A stretch of 64,000 bases of DNA from Anniella stebbinsi (Eukaryota > Chordata > Lepidosauria > Squamata > Anniellidae): the NCBI GenBank assembly GCA_029215795.1, contig JARDYH010000007.1:77325763-77389762 (forward strand), given 5' to 3'. A program made the position numbers and the translations under genes. The notes under the pieces are model-generated. The model was not told the DNA's origin, ran no database searches, and was given only the letters and a program-made list of their open reading frames with translations. This document shows, in pieces, positions 11,766-22,089 of this stretch; position 1 is the first letter of the stretch; each line of letters opens with the position of its first letter.

Positions 11766-11835
11766 AAATTACCCAGCATTTTTCCTTTTAAATGCAACAT
11801 GGCAAAAGGACACTGCCTTGGAGGATTATCTCTTG

Positions 11836-12020
11836 GATTACAATGGGACCTTGCTCCCAAGTAAGAACTGCAGGGTGGCAGCTCAATCATATGCAAGTTT
11901 ACTTCAAAGTCAGTCCTACTGATTTCAAGGAAGCTTACCCCCAAGTAAATATACTTAAGGCTTGAGTCCTGCTGAATTTATTGGGGCTTACTTCTGAGTA
12001 AACATGCATAGCGTAATTCA
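11836..12020. mobile_element. 'actcagaagtaa' MITE copies, two back to back
   Basis: Two diverged units: 'tggattacaatgggaccttgctcccaagtaa' up to about 11950, then 'gcttgagtcctgctgaattt...ggggcttacttctgagtaaacatgcatag'. Both are the short inverted-repeat family seen at 5160. Confidence 0.6.
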
Positions 12021-12024
12021 GCCT

Positions 12025-12150
12025 CTCTCTAATCTGGTGCCCTCCAGATGTTTTGGACTTCAACTCCCATCTGCTCCCAGCCAGCATGGCCAATGGTTAG
12101 GAATGCTGGGAGTTGTAATCCAACACATCTACAGGAGACATCCAGGTTCG
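12025..12150. mobile_element. Palindromic MITE ('ggagttgtagtccaa' family)
   Basis: Left arm 'ctaatctggtgccctccagatg', centre 'cccagccagcatggccaatgg', right arm 'gctgggagttgtaatccaac'. A well-preserved copy. Confidence 0.85.
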
Positions 12151-12169
12151 CTGCTCAGCCACCAAACTG

Positions 12170-12545
12170 CATGGCCAGTCAGCACCCCTCCACGCTCAGC
12201 CTAACCTACCTCACAGGGTTGTTGTGAGGACAAAGATGGAGGAACCATGTACACTGCCCAAAGTCCTTTAGAGGAATAACAACAATGATAATGGTCCGGC
12301 TGCTAGTCAACCCCAGCCCGCCCGCCCCTTACTTCATAAAGTTTTTGTGAGTATAAAAGCAGAGGAATTATATACAGAGTCCTTTAGACGAATAACAACA
12401 ACAACGGCCCGGCTACCCAGTCAACTCAATCCCTCCCCCACCATTCACACTCTCAGCCTAGCCTACCTCACAGGATTGTTGTGAAGATCACTGCCCAGAA
12501 TGTACCCTACACACTGCCCAGAATTCTTTAGAGGAACAAACAAAA
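12170..12545 (+). repeat. Three-unit tandem array of Sauria SINE tails
   Basis: Three consecutive units of roughly 115-130 bp. Each has a '(c)ggctrc..agtcaac' lead, a 'cagcctaacctacctcacagg' type block (decayed in unit 2), 'acactgcccaaagtcctttagaggaataacaa' and a short A/C-rich end. Units lie near 12170-12285, 12290-12412 and 12413-12545. They look like repeated duplication of one truncated SINE. Confidence 0.6.
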
Positions 12546-12986
12546 CCCACCACGCCTTTCAACACAGGGAGTCTTAACAAGATATTGAAGTGGATCAGCG
12601 AGGGTGCAGCAATCCTAAATCCTAGTCCAAAGTAAATTCCGCAGAAACCAACGGGGCTGACTTCTGCGTAAATCCTTTTAAGATTCTGCTGAAGGACTAC
12701 AAAATCCTATTCACATTTACTTGTGGTGGGGACCTGGGGGGGGGGGGAGTGCAAACCCCTCTGAGCTCAACGAGAGTTACTTCTGAGTAAACTCATGCCT
12801 CGGATCAGGCGCCAACCTTCCCCGCCAATCCACCTCCTCCTCCCTTTTGTTCCTTGGCGTGGTGCAACATTTCCCCCAAAGCCGTTTTCCTAGAGGCATT
12901 TCCTCTGCAGGAAGGGCCTGGCCCTCTCCTGCGGAGAGAGTCACCCAGGGAGAAAAGTTGGATGGCTGGGAAGTTCCCAGAACGAG

Positions 12987-12987
<1 letters not shown>

Positions 12988-13014
<27 letters not shown>
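12988..13014. repeat. (CA)n microsatellite
   Basis: About 13 CA units; generates the spurious VCVCVC frames on the minus strand. Upstream, 12600-12800 holds diverged 'actcagaagtaa' MITE fragments and an 11-G run near 12738. An (ATT)-rich patch follows at 13055-13140. Confidence 0.9.
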
Positions 13015-13018
<4 letters not shown>

Positions 13019-13429
13019 TCTTTGAAGCTAAGGTGACCTCAAAGGCAATCTTCCATCATTATTATTATTATCATCCTATAAATCATCACCATCATTTCAT
13101 AAATAATATTATTAATAATAATAACGACACTAATAAAGACGGGGGAAACGAGGCAGCCACAGGAAACCCTCCCAGCCCCAATCGCTAATTGGTGGGGGTT
13201 TTTTTGTTTAAGGGTCTGTCTACACACTGGCAACTTGAACAAAGCGGATGCCTTGAATTCCTTCCCAGCCCCAGTTTGGTTTTGGCAGCGCTCTGCAGCA
13301 CGGAATCAGCCCAGCAGCAGCAGGAGGAGGAGGCGGCGGCGGCGGCGCAGGCAAAGGGAGGCGCGGAGGGTCGCAGCCGCCCCCACCCCCCTCCTGCCTG
13401 GTTCTATTTTCCCCACTCCCCAAATTCTC

Positions 13430-13437
13430 ACCTCAGC
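13430..13437 (-). promoter_or_regulatory. Predicted splice donor of a non-coding first exon
   Basis: On the minus strand the sequence reads CTGAG|GTGAGAAT, a good 5' splice site. With transcription starting near the CRE at 13.7 kb it would give a first exon of about 300 nt running toward lower coordinates, the direction expected for LUZP1. Confidence 0.4.
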
Positions 13438-13729
13438 GCCTTCTCCGCGCCAGATCCGCCGCCTTCTCCGGGAACGAAGGATGCGAGTCCGCCAAGGACT
13501 TTCTTCCGGACAGCAGCAGCTCCACCACCCCCAGCAGCCCGGCTTTCCCCGCCTTGGGCTGCCGGAGACCCCCGGGGTGGGGGCCCACTCCGCGAAATGC
13601 GGGAGGGGGGGCGGAGGCGGGGGCGGCCCGCTTGGATCCGGTCCGCGACCCGAGGGGCTGCAGTGCTGGGGCTCCTCCTGACAATGAGAGGCGGGGAGCA
13701 GCCCCTGCTGGCTGGCTGGCTGGCGGCCC

Positions 13730-13737
13730 TGACGTCA
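13730..13737. promoter_or_regulatory. CRE (TGACGTCA)
   Basis: Perfect palindromic CREB/ATF site inside CpG island 1, flanked by 'ggccc' and 'ggagg'. Such sites in islands are usually close to the start of transcription. Confidence 0.7.
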
Positions 13738-14047
13738 GGAGGAGGAAAACGAGGCGGGCCGAGGAAGGAGGAGGAGGACGGGGAAGGAGGAGAAGGAGGC
13801 CGGCCCGCAGGCCTCCTCCTCCTCCTGGCCGCTTGGCTCGCCCCGCAAGAGTCCTCCCCGCCCCGCACACACACCCCAAGCCGCCTTCCGCTCACCCGCC
13901 CGCCAAAAAGCGCCGGGCCTGACGAGAAGAGCCGCGCGCCGGGGACTGGCACTCGACAGGCCCCTCGCAGAAGCGTCGCGAAGGAACGAACGGCGTCCTT
14001 CCCTCAACGTGTAACAAACACCACACACGCAACAACACGGGATGAAA

Positions 14048-14190
14048 TCTAACATATGGCCCACTTAAGAGTAGACTCGTTGAAATGAATGGGATTTAAG
14101 GTAGTCCTGACTAACTTAAAAGCCCCATTCATTTCGAGAGGTCTACTCTAAGTAGGACTTACGTTGGACTTGACCCACGGCCTTGAGTAG
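14048..14190. mobile_element. Palindromic MITE ('ggatccagacttagtcatg' family)
   Basis: Inner arms 'gagtagactcgttgaaatgaatggg' and 'ccccattcatttcgagaggtctactc' are inverted around 'ggtagtcctgactaactta'. The ends are diverged. It inserts at the edge of CpG island 1. Confidence 0.75.
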
Positions 14191-14244
14191 CACCTTCGAG
14201 GCTAATACATTCATGGTGGCAGGTTTTCCACTTCAGCAGATGCA

Positions 14245-14246
14245 TC

Positions 14247-14278
<32 letters not shown>

Positions 14279-14555
14279 TGACAAAAATATTTTGGAAAAG
14301 GAAAAGAGAGAAAAATATGCACCACTGGCCATGGAAGTCAAAGGTCACAATTACCCGTTAGTCACATTAGTCACTGGCATCACATCAAAAAACTATACCG
14401 GAAAGCTTCAGAAACTGGGCCTACCAAAATACATCCACACCAACATCCAGAAAGCAATAATACTGAAAACATGCTCAAAATTCCTGAATCTGTAAAAGGC
14501 AGCATGACTTGGCAAAGCCCATCATGTCCGTCTAAAAAAACCACCACGAATGAGA
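14245..14555 (+). mobile_element. R4/R2-like LINE 3' end preceded by (AAT)n
   Basis: An (AAT)n tract (14248-14278) is followed by a frame from 14292 reading 'EKYAPLAMEVKGHNY', 'TGITSKNYTGKLQKLGLP' and 'HTNIQKAIILKTCS'. I associate this with the C-terminal part of R4/R2-type site-specific retrotransposon proteins. It ends 'ggcagcatgacttggcaaagc...gagaga' before a TAA-rich remnant. A minus-strand relative lies at 45735-46015 with the same 3' sequence. The clade is from memory and less certain than the LINE call. Confidence 0.6.
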
Positions 14556-14559
14556 GATA

Positions 14560-14690
14560 TAATAATTCCATTTCCATACCGCTCAATAGCCAAAGCTCTC
14601 TAGGCATTTTACAGCAATTCAAAGATAATAAAATACAACATAAAAACAGAGCATAGAATACAAATTTAAAACAATTTAGACAGCTAAAAA
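14560..14690 (-). mobile_element. L2-like LINE 3' tail
   Basis: Reads 'ccataccgctcaatagccaaagctctctagg' followed by 'aaagataataaaatacaacataaaa', the reverse complement of the 'agagctttggctattgggcggtatag' tail seen at 31500. Confidence 0.75.
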
Positions 14691-14734
14691 CAGTTTCAAT
14701 TCAATATTAGACCTGTTTAGACAACTACTACTGC

Positions 14735-14905
14735 TGTTATTATTTTAAATCCCAGCCTTTCTCCAAAGCTCACATGGTTACCACCACCACTGCCTATTCT
14801 TTTATCCTCCCAACAACCCTACAAAGGTAGGTTAGGGTGTGTGTGACTGGCCCAAAGACATCCAGGAAGGTTCAGGGCTGACTGCAGATATGAACCCTGA
14901 CCCAA
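14735..14905 (-). mobile_element. Sauria SINE, truncated
   Basis: Minus-strand layout: 'cccagcctttctcc', 'tatcctcccaacaacccta', 'aggtaggttagg', 'tgactggcccaaagacatcc', 'gcagatatgaaccctg'. The head is missing. Confidence 0.75.
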
Positions 14906-15046
14906 GACATTTTGCTGCCCGAAGTGAAGGGCAAGATGGAGCCCCCATTCCCAACTGAAGCCAACTGGATTGGCAATTGAATCTTACTTCAATGCTGATG
15001 ACAAGACAACATCCTCCACCTCACCTGTCCCTGCTGCCCCCACCAC

Positions 15047-15366
15047 TAGGCTGACCAGATAAAATCCAGGTCAGGTCTCATGTAACTTTAACAGTTGTAG
15101 AGAAAAGAGAATTTCAGCCGGTGTCATTTGTATGCAATTAGTTCTGGTGAAATTCCCTCTTCATCACAACAGTTAAAGTTGCAGGTACTAGACTAGAGTG
15201 ACCATATACAAAAGAAGGCAGGGCCCCTGCAACTTTAACTGCTGTGATGAAGAGGGAATTTCACCAGGAACTCATTGCATACAAATGACACCAGCTGAAA
15301 TTCCCTTTTCTCTACAACTGTTAAAGTTACATGAGCCCTGACCTGGATTTTATCTGGTCACCCTAC
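15047..15366. mobile_element. 320-bp palindromic dimer MITE, copy 1 (TA-flanked)
   Basis: Begins TAGGCTGACCAGATAAAATC and ends as the inverted copy, 'gattttatctggtcacccta'. The two arms of about 130 bp each contain their own inverted pair ('actttaacagttgtagagaaaa' against 'tcatcacaacagttaaagt'). The asymmetric centre (about 15190-15225) has 'gaccatatacaaaagaagg'. TA at both ends fits a Tc1/mariner-type target duplication. No coding capacity. Confidence 0.85.
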
Positions 15367-15379
15367 CCACCACTCCACC

Positions 15380-15645
15380 TAGCATCTACACCTGTCCTGA
15401 GGCAACAGCCTCACTCTGCCTAATGGTAGGGCCAGGCCTATTCTGGTCTCCCTGCTTGTCATCCAGACGTCCAAAGAAGAGCTGTGCATACCACCTCTTA
15501 TGCTGGAAACCATGTATGACTAGTAGCCACTGATACTCATACTCCATTGATTTTTCTAATCCCCTTTTAAAAATGTCCGCATAGGTGACCATACCTACAT
15601 CTTTGTGGTAGCAAATTCCATAGGTTAACTGTGCTGCGTGTCCAA
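15380..15645 (-). mobile_element. CR1 LINE 3'-region fragment
   Basis: Contains 'gactagtagccactgatac', 'tttctaatccccttttaaaaatg', 'ttgtggtagcaaattccatagg' and 'ttaactgtgctgcgtg', the reverse complement of the CR1 'gaattcgctaccacaagatg' region. Confidence 0.75.
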
Positions 15646-16615
15646 GCGCTACACCAGGTTTTTAAAAATATGTTATATAGTTATTATTAATACATCAATG
15701 CATAAATATAATTAAATAGTACTGACACAATATCTGCATCATCTAAATAACTACCAGTTACATGTTTAACCGATTATATATATATAAAACCAGAATGATT
15801 GAAGAGATATTAATTAGTACAACTCTATATCCACAGTTCAACAAAATCCCACACTGGATGGGTTAGCGTATCGTGTGAACCCAGCCATAGTCTGGTGTAG
15901 TATAAGTCAGCCTCCTATGTTCATGTATCCATTACTTACTTGTTAACTTCCAAAGACCCCAGAAAAGAGACTGAAACTTAAAGAATTCTACTACTGTACA
16001 CACCTTTACTGCACAGATGTGTTCATTCTTTGGGGGGAAAAACAACCTCCAAAGGCAAAATAGAGACTGTCCCTGTTAAATTGGAGCAGTTAGCACATGT
16101 GAAGATGCCATTAAACATGTGCAGAGCAACCTTAAGGGCCAAGTACACACATGCATGTTTATTACTTGCTTTGTCCTCTTTGCTTGGTTACTCAACCCTT
16201 GGGACTGAAATTTAGTACACATTCAAAATTCAGCAGCATTTCAGCACAGGAATACAACTTTTTGAATTCTGAACATCTTCTGTTTTTGCTGTTTAACTTC
16301 ATATTTAAGGGAAATTTTAGAAAAACCACAACCTTATGATGTCCCCCCACCCCACACACACGCAGAGAGTTCATGAAAGGGAATGGGTGATCTTGCATGA
16401 CACTGCTTGTAGGAATATGGCTGCTCGAATGAGTAACAATTTGCAGAAACAGCTGGATATCTTTCTCTTGTTTACCCCTGCCTCCACTTTCCTCTTTTCC
16501 TCTGTTTTCCTCATGTCGATTTTTTAGCTCTATGCTCCTCAAGATAGTCTTCCTGTACTCTGTAAAGCGGCATGCAAACTGATGATGCTGTCTATAGCTA
16601 TATCTGTAAGTTTTA
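15646..16615. other. Unassigned sequence
   Basis: AT-rich, no gene recognised. The minus-strand open frame of 193 codons (16192-16773) runs through a MITE at its N-terminal side and has no known domain; I regard it as chance. Confidence 0.4.
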
Positions 16616-16740
16616 TTTTCATTGGGATTTAATCCCAGATAAGTATGTATAACTGGTGTGTAGTATTGCAGCCTATGAGTCAACTGGTGTGGGAGTTGTA
16701 GTCCAACATATCTGGAGGACACCAGAAGTGGGAAGTCTGT
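16616..16740. mobile_element. Adjacent MITE fragments
   Basis: An 'actcagaagtaa'-family half ('attgggatttaatcccagataagtatg ... tgcagcctatgagtc') runs directly into a half copy of the 'ggagttgtagtccaacatatctggagg' family. Confidence 0.65.
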
Positions 16741-16751
16741 GTTATGCTGTA

Positions 16752-17150
16752 GGGTGACTATGGGCTCCATCACATCTATTTTCCCCCCTGGTTTGCCTTC
16801 GCATTTTTTACCTCTGTTTCATAAGTGTGTCAAGCTAATGGTTGTGGTATTGCGCTGCACCGTGAAACCTCCCTTTCACTTGTTCGCTCTTCCATTTCAC
16901 TCCGCTCCTTCTCTCAAAGCACATACCCCCAACAAAGGAAAAAGCGAGAGGACAGCAATACACATAGGGTTAAGGGTGCATTAAATCCGCTTGGGGAAAA
17001 TAATCCAGACTTTCCCCGCACAAAAATAGTACGCAAAATGGAGGAAAAGAAGCAAGATGGGTGCAAGACAGGGACAACGTCCCACACTGCCAAACCAGAT
17101 ACCAGTTTTGGCAAGAGTGTGTTAAACCGCTGGTGTGATGGACCTCTAAA
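16752..17150. mobile_element. MITE of about 400 bp with 'ccatcaca' ends
   Basis: Left end 'gggctccatcacatctatttt', right end 'aaaccgctggtgtgatggacc': short imperfect terminal inverted repeats. The interior has no coding signal. An element of similar design is at 62310-62665. Confidence 0.5.
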
Positions 17151-18434
17151 TGGACCTTTCAGGATGAGCAACAATTTGCTCCCATTGCCAAGTCACTAAT
17201 AACAGCATGGAAATCTTAGTGTCTGCCATCAATGCATAAGAGGCTACTAGTGCAACTAGTTAGATTGTCAGTGAAGTACAAAATGTTTTATAGAAAAATG
17301 GGAGACGCTTAAGATGCCTGATTTGATCATCCTTTGCTGAGCACTTTGGAACCTATTTAAGCCTTGCTTATATTCGTCAACTGCTCTAGTCTTGGACAAC
17401 TTGTTCCCATTCTCTCTCACCGCCCCCAATTTTTATTTTCAAAAGACTGATTAAATTTATATACTCTCCTTTTATTCTCTTCCCTTCCCTTATTTACATG
17501 TGATCAGTTCATAAAAGCTCACACCCTTCCACTCATAAAGCAGTGGGCAAGAGACAAGGGGATAGGAAGGTGGAGAAATAAAAATAATAATTTGTAGGGC
17601 ATTAGTACAATCAACACTGAGAGAAGAAAATGTTACACTCGCCTTGATGTTTTGTAGTAGCTTTACTGGCATGTTAATAAATAATTACCAAAAAAAAGTA
17701 TTAAATTCTAACATATGGACTCTATTTATGGTGTGTTGTTTTTGCTATGTCCATAGTATTATTAATTGAATGAACGAATAGTTTTGCGAATGCAGCAGTA
17801 ATAATGCTTCTAGGGAATGGAAGGCATTAAATGCAATCAATATTCCACCACCACTCCCAACACTCTCTAGTTCCCAGTGTTTTAATATTTTATAGAAGTG
17901 AATCTATTCAGTAGGGCAGGTGGGGGGGAATTCATGTATGTTTGCATTTAAATGTCAGCAAATCCAGATCTTCCATGTGTCAGCTGCCTCGATTTGTTGC
18001 TTTGAGATGCATTTTTCTGTCCTTTGCTAACTCAGCATTATTTCTCCTTTCTGTATTTCTCATTCTAGTATAACCCATCCAATTCATGAGGGAATTTAGG
18101 ATACATCCCCAGTCTTATAGCATATAACTCCTTTCTTTTAAGACATCATAGTAGAACAGGAGCCAAGACTCCATAGACACAGACTTTAACAATTTGCAAG
18201 GTCATCAAGGTTATACTAGACAGATGGGCAGCTCAAGGTGGTTGTATACTGATTCAATTTGTTTTGTTTTGTTTTCTGAAATCATCCAGTTATGAGTTCT
18301 AAAAATCTAACCAACAAACCAGTGCAGGCTAACCCAATATAAACTAGAGCACTCCCACCAAAACTCACAGAGCTACTGAGATATATATTTGAACTGAAGA
18401 CTGCAGACTTCACTGACTACAGTGAACTGTTCCT
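17151..18434. other. Unassigned, repeat-poor stretch
   Basis: About 1.3 kb without a recognised repeat, unusual in this window. AT-rich with ATTA/TAAT cores (for example 17755-17830). Candidate conserved non-coding DNA between the LUZP1-side island and HTR1D. No exon recognised. Confidence 0.35.
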
Positions 18435-18545
18435 AAGAGTGCAAGCCTACGCACATTTATCTGAAAGGAAGTCCCATTGCAATTAGTAGAATTTATTCCC
18501 AGGTAGATCAGGATGTTCTGGTGCAATGCAGACCCATTGACAGGT
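18435..18545. mobile_element. 'actcagaagtaa' MITE copy, diverged
   Basis: 'gtgcaagcctacgcacatttatctg', 'aagtcccattgcaattag', 'atttattcccaggtag'. Inverted-repeat layout preserved. Confidence 0.6.
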
Positions 18546-19536
18546 TTTGCCATTGAGTTCAAGACGTTGCAACTTGCAGCCCTATGATATTATAACTTAT
18601 ATCCGTGGAAGGAACTCCCATCGGTGTGTCAGTTTGCTTCTAAGTATGCTGAACCTCAGGTTTTTAAGTGACTCGTATTCTAATATCCTAATGCTTCCCC
18701 CCATCATATTTTCATAGCATAATGCAGTACAATAAAGCATAGAGAGAAATCACGGGATTTTACAAAAGCCTGTTTTAACTTGGCAATAGGAAATAAATGG
18801 GGGGGGGGACTCAATAATACCTGGAAGTAGGGTGAAGAAGTCTTGCTTCCAGTCATGCTGGGGCAGGCAGCTGCTTTTGTGAAATGCAGCATTGCACAAT
18901 GATCCCAGTATGGAGGCAGTGTGTGCTGCTGCAGTGCAAAATCCTGCCAGCAATTACTTGGTTAAATCTCTGCTCTGCTTTCTGGCTGATTGTGCTTCTC
19001 AGTATAATTTCCAACCTAGGAGAAAGACAGTCCCTTTATTGGTATGCCAGCCTTTAGAATCCAAATAATCTTCAGGATTGGCAGGGTGAACTCACAAAGA
19101 TGGGGCTGCTCTCATCATGATTTCTTCCTAAAGCATCCATGCTTAAGCCAGACCAGTGGGGATAAGGGGAGAGGGAGGCAAGATAAATGGTTCCTACCAC
19201 CATTTGAGAAGCAATCCACTTCCCCAATATTTGAAAAGCAAGGAGTCCTTCTTGATGGCATATTATATTGTTGCAATTGTGTTATTTGACTTCCTTTTGG
19301 CATCTTTATTCTGAGAAGTTTCCAGCTTTCAAAAAATAACCAAGATCCCATGGATTCTGTGCATTTCTCTGGTGTCAATTTAGGGAAATCTGATTCTTTG
19401 GCAATTTAACTGGTGTACAACAGAATCAATGAAAATGGGAAATCTCTGTGTTTCGTTTATGTCCCTGTGTGCTAAACAGAAGTAGGATTTGAATTGTGAT
19501 CCACAAATCAGCTGAGCTCAAGTTCTCAGTTGTATG
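18546..19536. other. Unassigned sequence
   Basis: No gene or named repeat recognised; a nine-G run lies near 18800. Confidence 0.35.
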
Positions 19537-19650
19537 CCAGCCTTTCCCAACCTAGTGTCATCCAGATATGTTGGATTATATTATTCTCATCCAGAACAAC
19601 CATGCTGGCTGGGGATGATGGGAGATGCCAGGTTGGGGAAGGCTGGTGCA
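19537..19650. mobile_element. Palindromic MITE ('ggagttgtagtccaa' family)
   Basis: Left 'cagcctttcccaacctagtgtc', centre 'ccatgctggctggggatgatgg', right 'ccaggttggggaaggctgg'. The two ends are inverted copies. Confidence 0.8.
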
Positions 19651-19892
19651 TTCCATACATTTCAAAGAGTAGATGAATATTCACTTTTACTTAACCTGCT
19701 GAATGGTTTATTTTCCTTCTGGGTGTGTTTTGATTTCATGTCTCTACATGTTATCATATGATATTGTGGAGAGAACACTATAAACGCCTTCCTCTGTGTT
19801 TTTGGCATTTTCCTATCAGTGCCCAGCAACATGACAGCATATGCAGAAAAGAGGTGGATTCACCATGTTAAAGATCTTTTCAAATCCTGGAC

Positions 19893-20005
19893 TTAGGGTG
19901 CAATTTTATGCATGTTTAGACAGAAAAAAAGTCCCAACAACTCCCAGCATTCCCTAGTCAACGATGTAGGACTTTTTTCTTCTAAATATGCATAGGATCG
20001 AGCCT
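19893..20005. mobile_element. 'atgcatgtttagacag' palindromic MITE
   Basis: 'agggtgcaattttatgcatgtttagacagaaa' at the left and 'ttttttcttctaaatatgcatagg' at the right, with 'ccagcattcccta' in the centre. Same family as the insert at 5432-5562 and the copy at 58262. Confidence 0.8.
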
Positions 20006-20194
20006 TTAAAATTTAAGTTCATTAGCTTACCAAGTTGTGGATCAGACTACTCTTAAATCTTCTTCCAATGTCCCTTTTTCAACGCCCCAAAATGTAAATA
20101 CATAACTATTGAACACTTCATGATCAGTCTGCAAAAGATTCATGTCAGCAAAAACTGAAGTGGAGTGGGGGAACATACCCAAGCCTATCAATAT

Positions 20195-20270
20195 TTAAGG
20201 CTGCAATTCCATGCACACTTACTTGGAAGTAAATCCCATTAGATTCAGTGGCCTCCCCTTGTAATACAAT
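20195..20270. mobile_element. 'actcagaagtaa' MITE copy
   Basis: 'aaggctgcaattccatgcacacttacttggaag' followed by 'cccattagattcagtgg'. About 500 bp after it shows nothing recognisable. Confidence 0.6.
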
Positions 20271-20769
20271 ACTTGTCAGTTAAAAAAAAACATGCAAAGG
20301 AGCAGGTTGGATGGTATAACTTCGTCAGCACCTGTATTCTTGCTCACTTAAAATGGCTGTGCTGCATTTATGATGATTGATATGTACTAGGTAAAGAAAG
20401 CAGACAGAAAATTACACAGATGTGCAGTACATAAATACTGGAATGAGGCACACATCTGGCAAAGCTTCATGAAAATGACTCACATTGGATTTTAGGTGCA
20501 GGACTTCTATAGCTTTCTCCTCACTTGGTTTTAAGTTGTCCGCTGTAGCAAGAAGTGCATGTTTATTTGTTTTTCCATGTGGGAAGAATATAGAGATTCA
20601 ATATTTTTACCAAGAGAAGCTGCCCAATAAAGGAATCTCCCCACACACATTTATTCAGCTTTTTATACCTCTAACCCCTTTGAGTAGCTTTTGGCACTAA
20701 TCCTTTGCAACACAGATGTACACATATGAGTCCTCAGATGCTTGTAAATGGCATCTTAGAAAGATAACA

Positions 20770-20975
20770 ACATCAGAAACTACTTTATAGCAGGTCAGAC
20801 TATTTGTCCATATAGCTTAGTATCATTTCCTTTGACTGGCTGTGGCTCTCCAGGATCTCAGACCTTTTCTCATCACCTGGTATCTGATTCTATTTAACTG
20901 GAGATACCTGGAATTGAACTAGGGCCTTTCTGCATGCAAAGCACAACCTCTACCATTCTGCTATGGTCTCTCCCA
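20770..20975 (-). mobile_element. tRNA-derived SINE, full length
   Basis: On the minus strand: a tRNA-like head with A box near 'atagcagaatggtagagg' and B box near 'ggttcaattcc' (degenerate), 'ggtatctccag', the body 'cagtcaaaggaaatgatactaagc' and tail 'tgctataaagtag'. Compare the plus-strand copy at 27875. Confidence 0.75.
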
Positions 20976-20984
20976 TTTTCCATC

Positions 20985-21560
20985 AAAGCATAGGTGTGCA
21001 CAAGGGCTGTTCCAGGTGTGCCCAGGCACACCCTAATGTCTCAAGAAATAAGCGCCGAATGGAGGGGGCCACTGAGTAGAGATCCAGAGGGGGATCCAGA
21101 TGCACTGGGAACAGTCCTCCGGTTGCCTTCTGGCTGCTCCACTGCCACTGCCCCCGACAGCGCACCGTTCCTCCAGGCAGCGGGAGTGAAAAGGAATCAC
21201 TCTACTTGGAACCTCTCTTTGCCATGAGCCAAAGAGGCCAGGAGGAGGTGCCCCGAAGGCTAATATCGCCTTGTAAGCCCCTTCTCTGGCCAGTGTCACC
21301 ACGAAGCCCCACCAATGCTGGGGCTTGAGGAGCATCTCATCATTCCCCCCACACACACACACACACACACCTGCAATGGCCCTCCTGCGGTCAGGCAAGC
21401 AGGGTACCAGTGTCTACATTGTTAAAGAAATAAAGAAATAAAAATAATGTCCTTTATGATTGAGTATTCAATAAATGTTGGCCTTTTAAAAAAAAACAAA
21501 CTAAAGTTACCTGGGTGCCCACCCTAATGAAATGCGCTCCTCACGCCTACGCATCAAAGA
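20985..21560. mobile_element. Non-autonomous DNA element with 'ataggtgtgcac' ends
   Basis: Left end 'cataggtgtgcacaaggg', 'gtgcccaggcacaccctaatg'; right end 'gggtgcccaccctaatgaaatgcg', 'cacgcctacgcatc'. These are inverted relative to each other. The interior has a (CA)n at 21350-21371 and no coding signal. The same end type bounds the region 55505-57765. Confidence 0.65.
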
Positions 21561-22089
21561 CATGCGTTCTTTGAACCTGGGGCCAGCATCAGCACTGACC
21601 ATCCTTGGGCAGGTGCCAGGGTATCAGAGCCTCAGTGTCCATGCCAGCCCTTTATTCCACCCCCCGCCCCCAGCCTGGCACACTGGGCAGTGCCAGGAGC
21701 CTGGGTCTAACCGCCATTTTGATTCCCACAATGCTCCCGATGGGTAGTATCCAGCTGGGGGTCAGCTGTCCCCTGGAGCAGATTTGGGGAGGGGCAGGGG
21801 GCTGCAAGAGGAGAAAGTCCGATTGCATGAGCGGACATCTGCTTGCACAATGTTGGATTTCACAAGTGATGTCGCTCTGGGGCATTGTGGGAATGATAGT
21901 TAGACCCAACTCCTTGCACTGCTTGTAGCTCTGCTGTGCTGCTCCCCATCACCAAGTAAGCCCAACAGGGCCCCTGACATAGAAGGAACACAACCAGAGT
22001 GGCTTTGGCCAGGGGTCTCTGAAAGCTACAGACAGCCCTGTTTGGGCTTCTTTCTGGCGTTTTGCTACATGGCATTGGCAACTTTCACT
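21561..22089. other. Unassigned, moderately GC-rich sequence
   Basis: Contains 'ccctggagcagatttgggg' and similar, with short frames on both strands, but no recognisable domain or repeat. Confidence 0.35.

Larger units (their letters stand above)
13230..14030. promoter_or_regulatory. CpG island 1, candidate promoter of LUZP1
   Basis: About 800 bp of GC-rich, CpG-dense DNA in an AT-rich background, with CGG runs (13330-13350) and purine-rich GAGGAGG tracts. Long frames on both strands (for example 13189-14052) are low-complexity P/G/R/A translations with no family resemblance, so I do not call a protein. A CRE sits at 13730-13737 and a minus-strand splice donor at 13430-13431. In human, LUZP1 is the next gene 3' of HTR1D on the same strand, with its promoter about 12 kb from HTR1D; the distance here is about 11 kb. 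The LUZP1 link is inference from synteny. Confidence 0.7.

Noticed and set aside
13189..14052. 287-codon open frame in CpG island 1
   Set aside because: Composition is that of GC-rich DNA (long P, G, A, R, E runs), open in several frames on both strands, no domain and no splice context for a coding exon.
16192..16773. 193-codon frame on the minus strand
   Set aside because: Its N-terminal side translates a MITE arm and the rest has no family resemblance; AT-rich chance frame.
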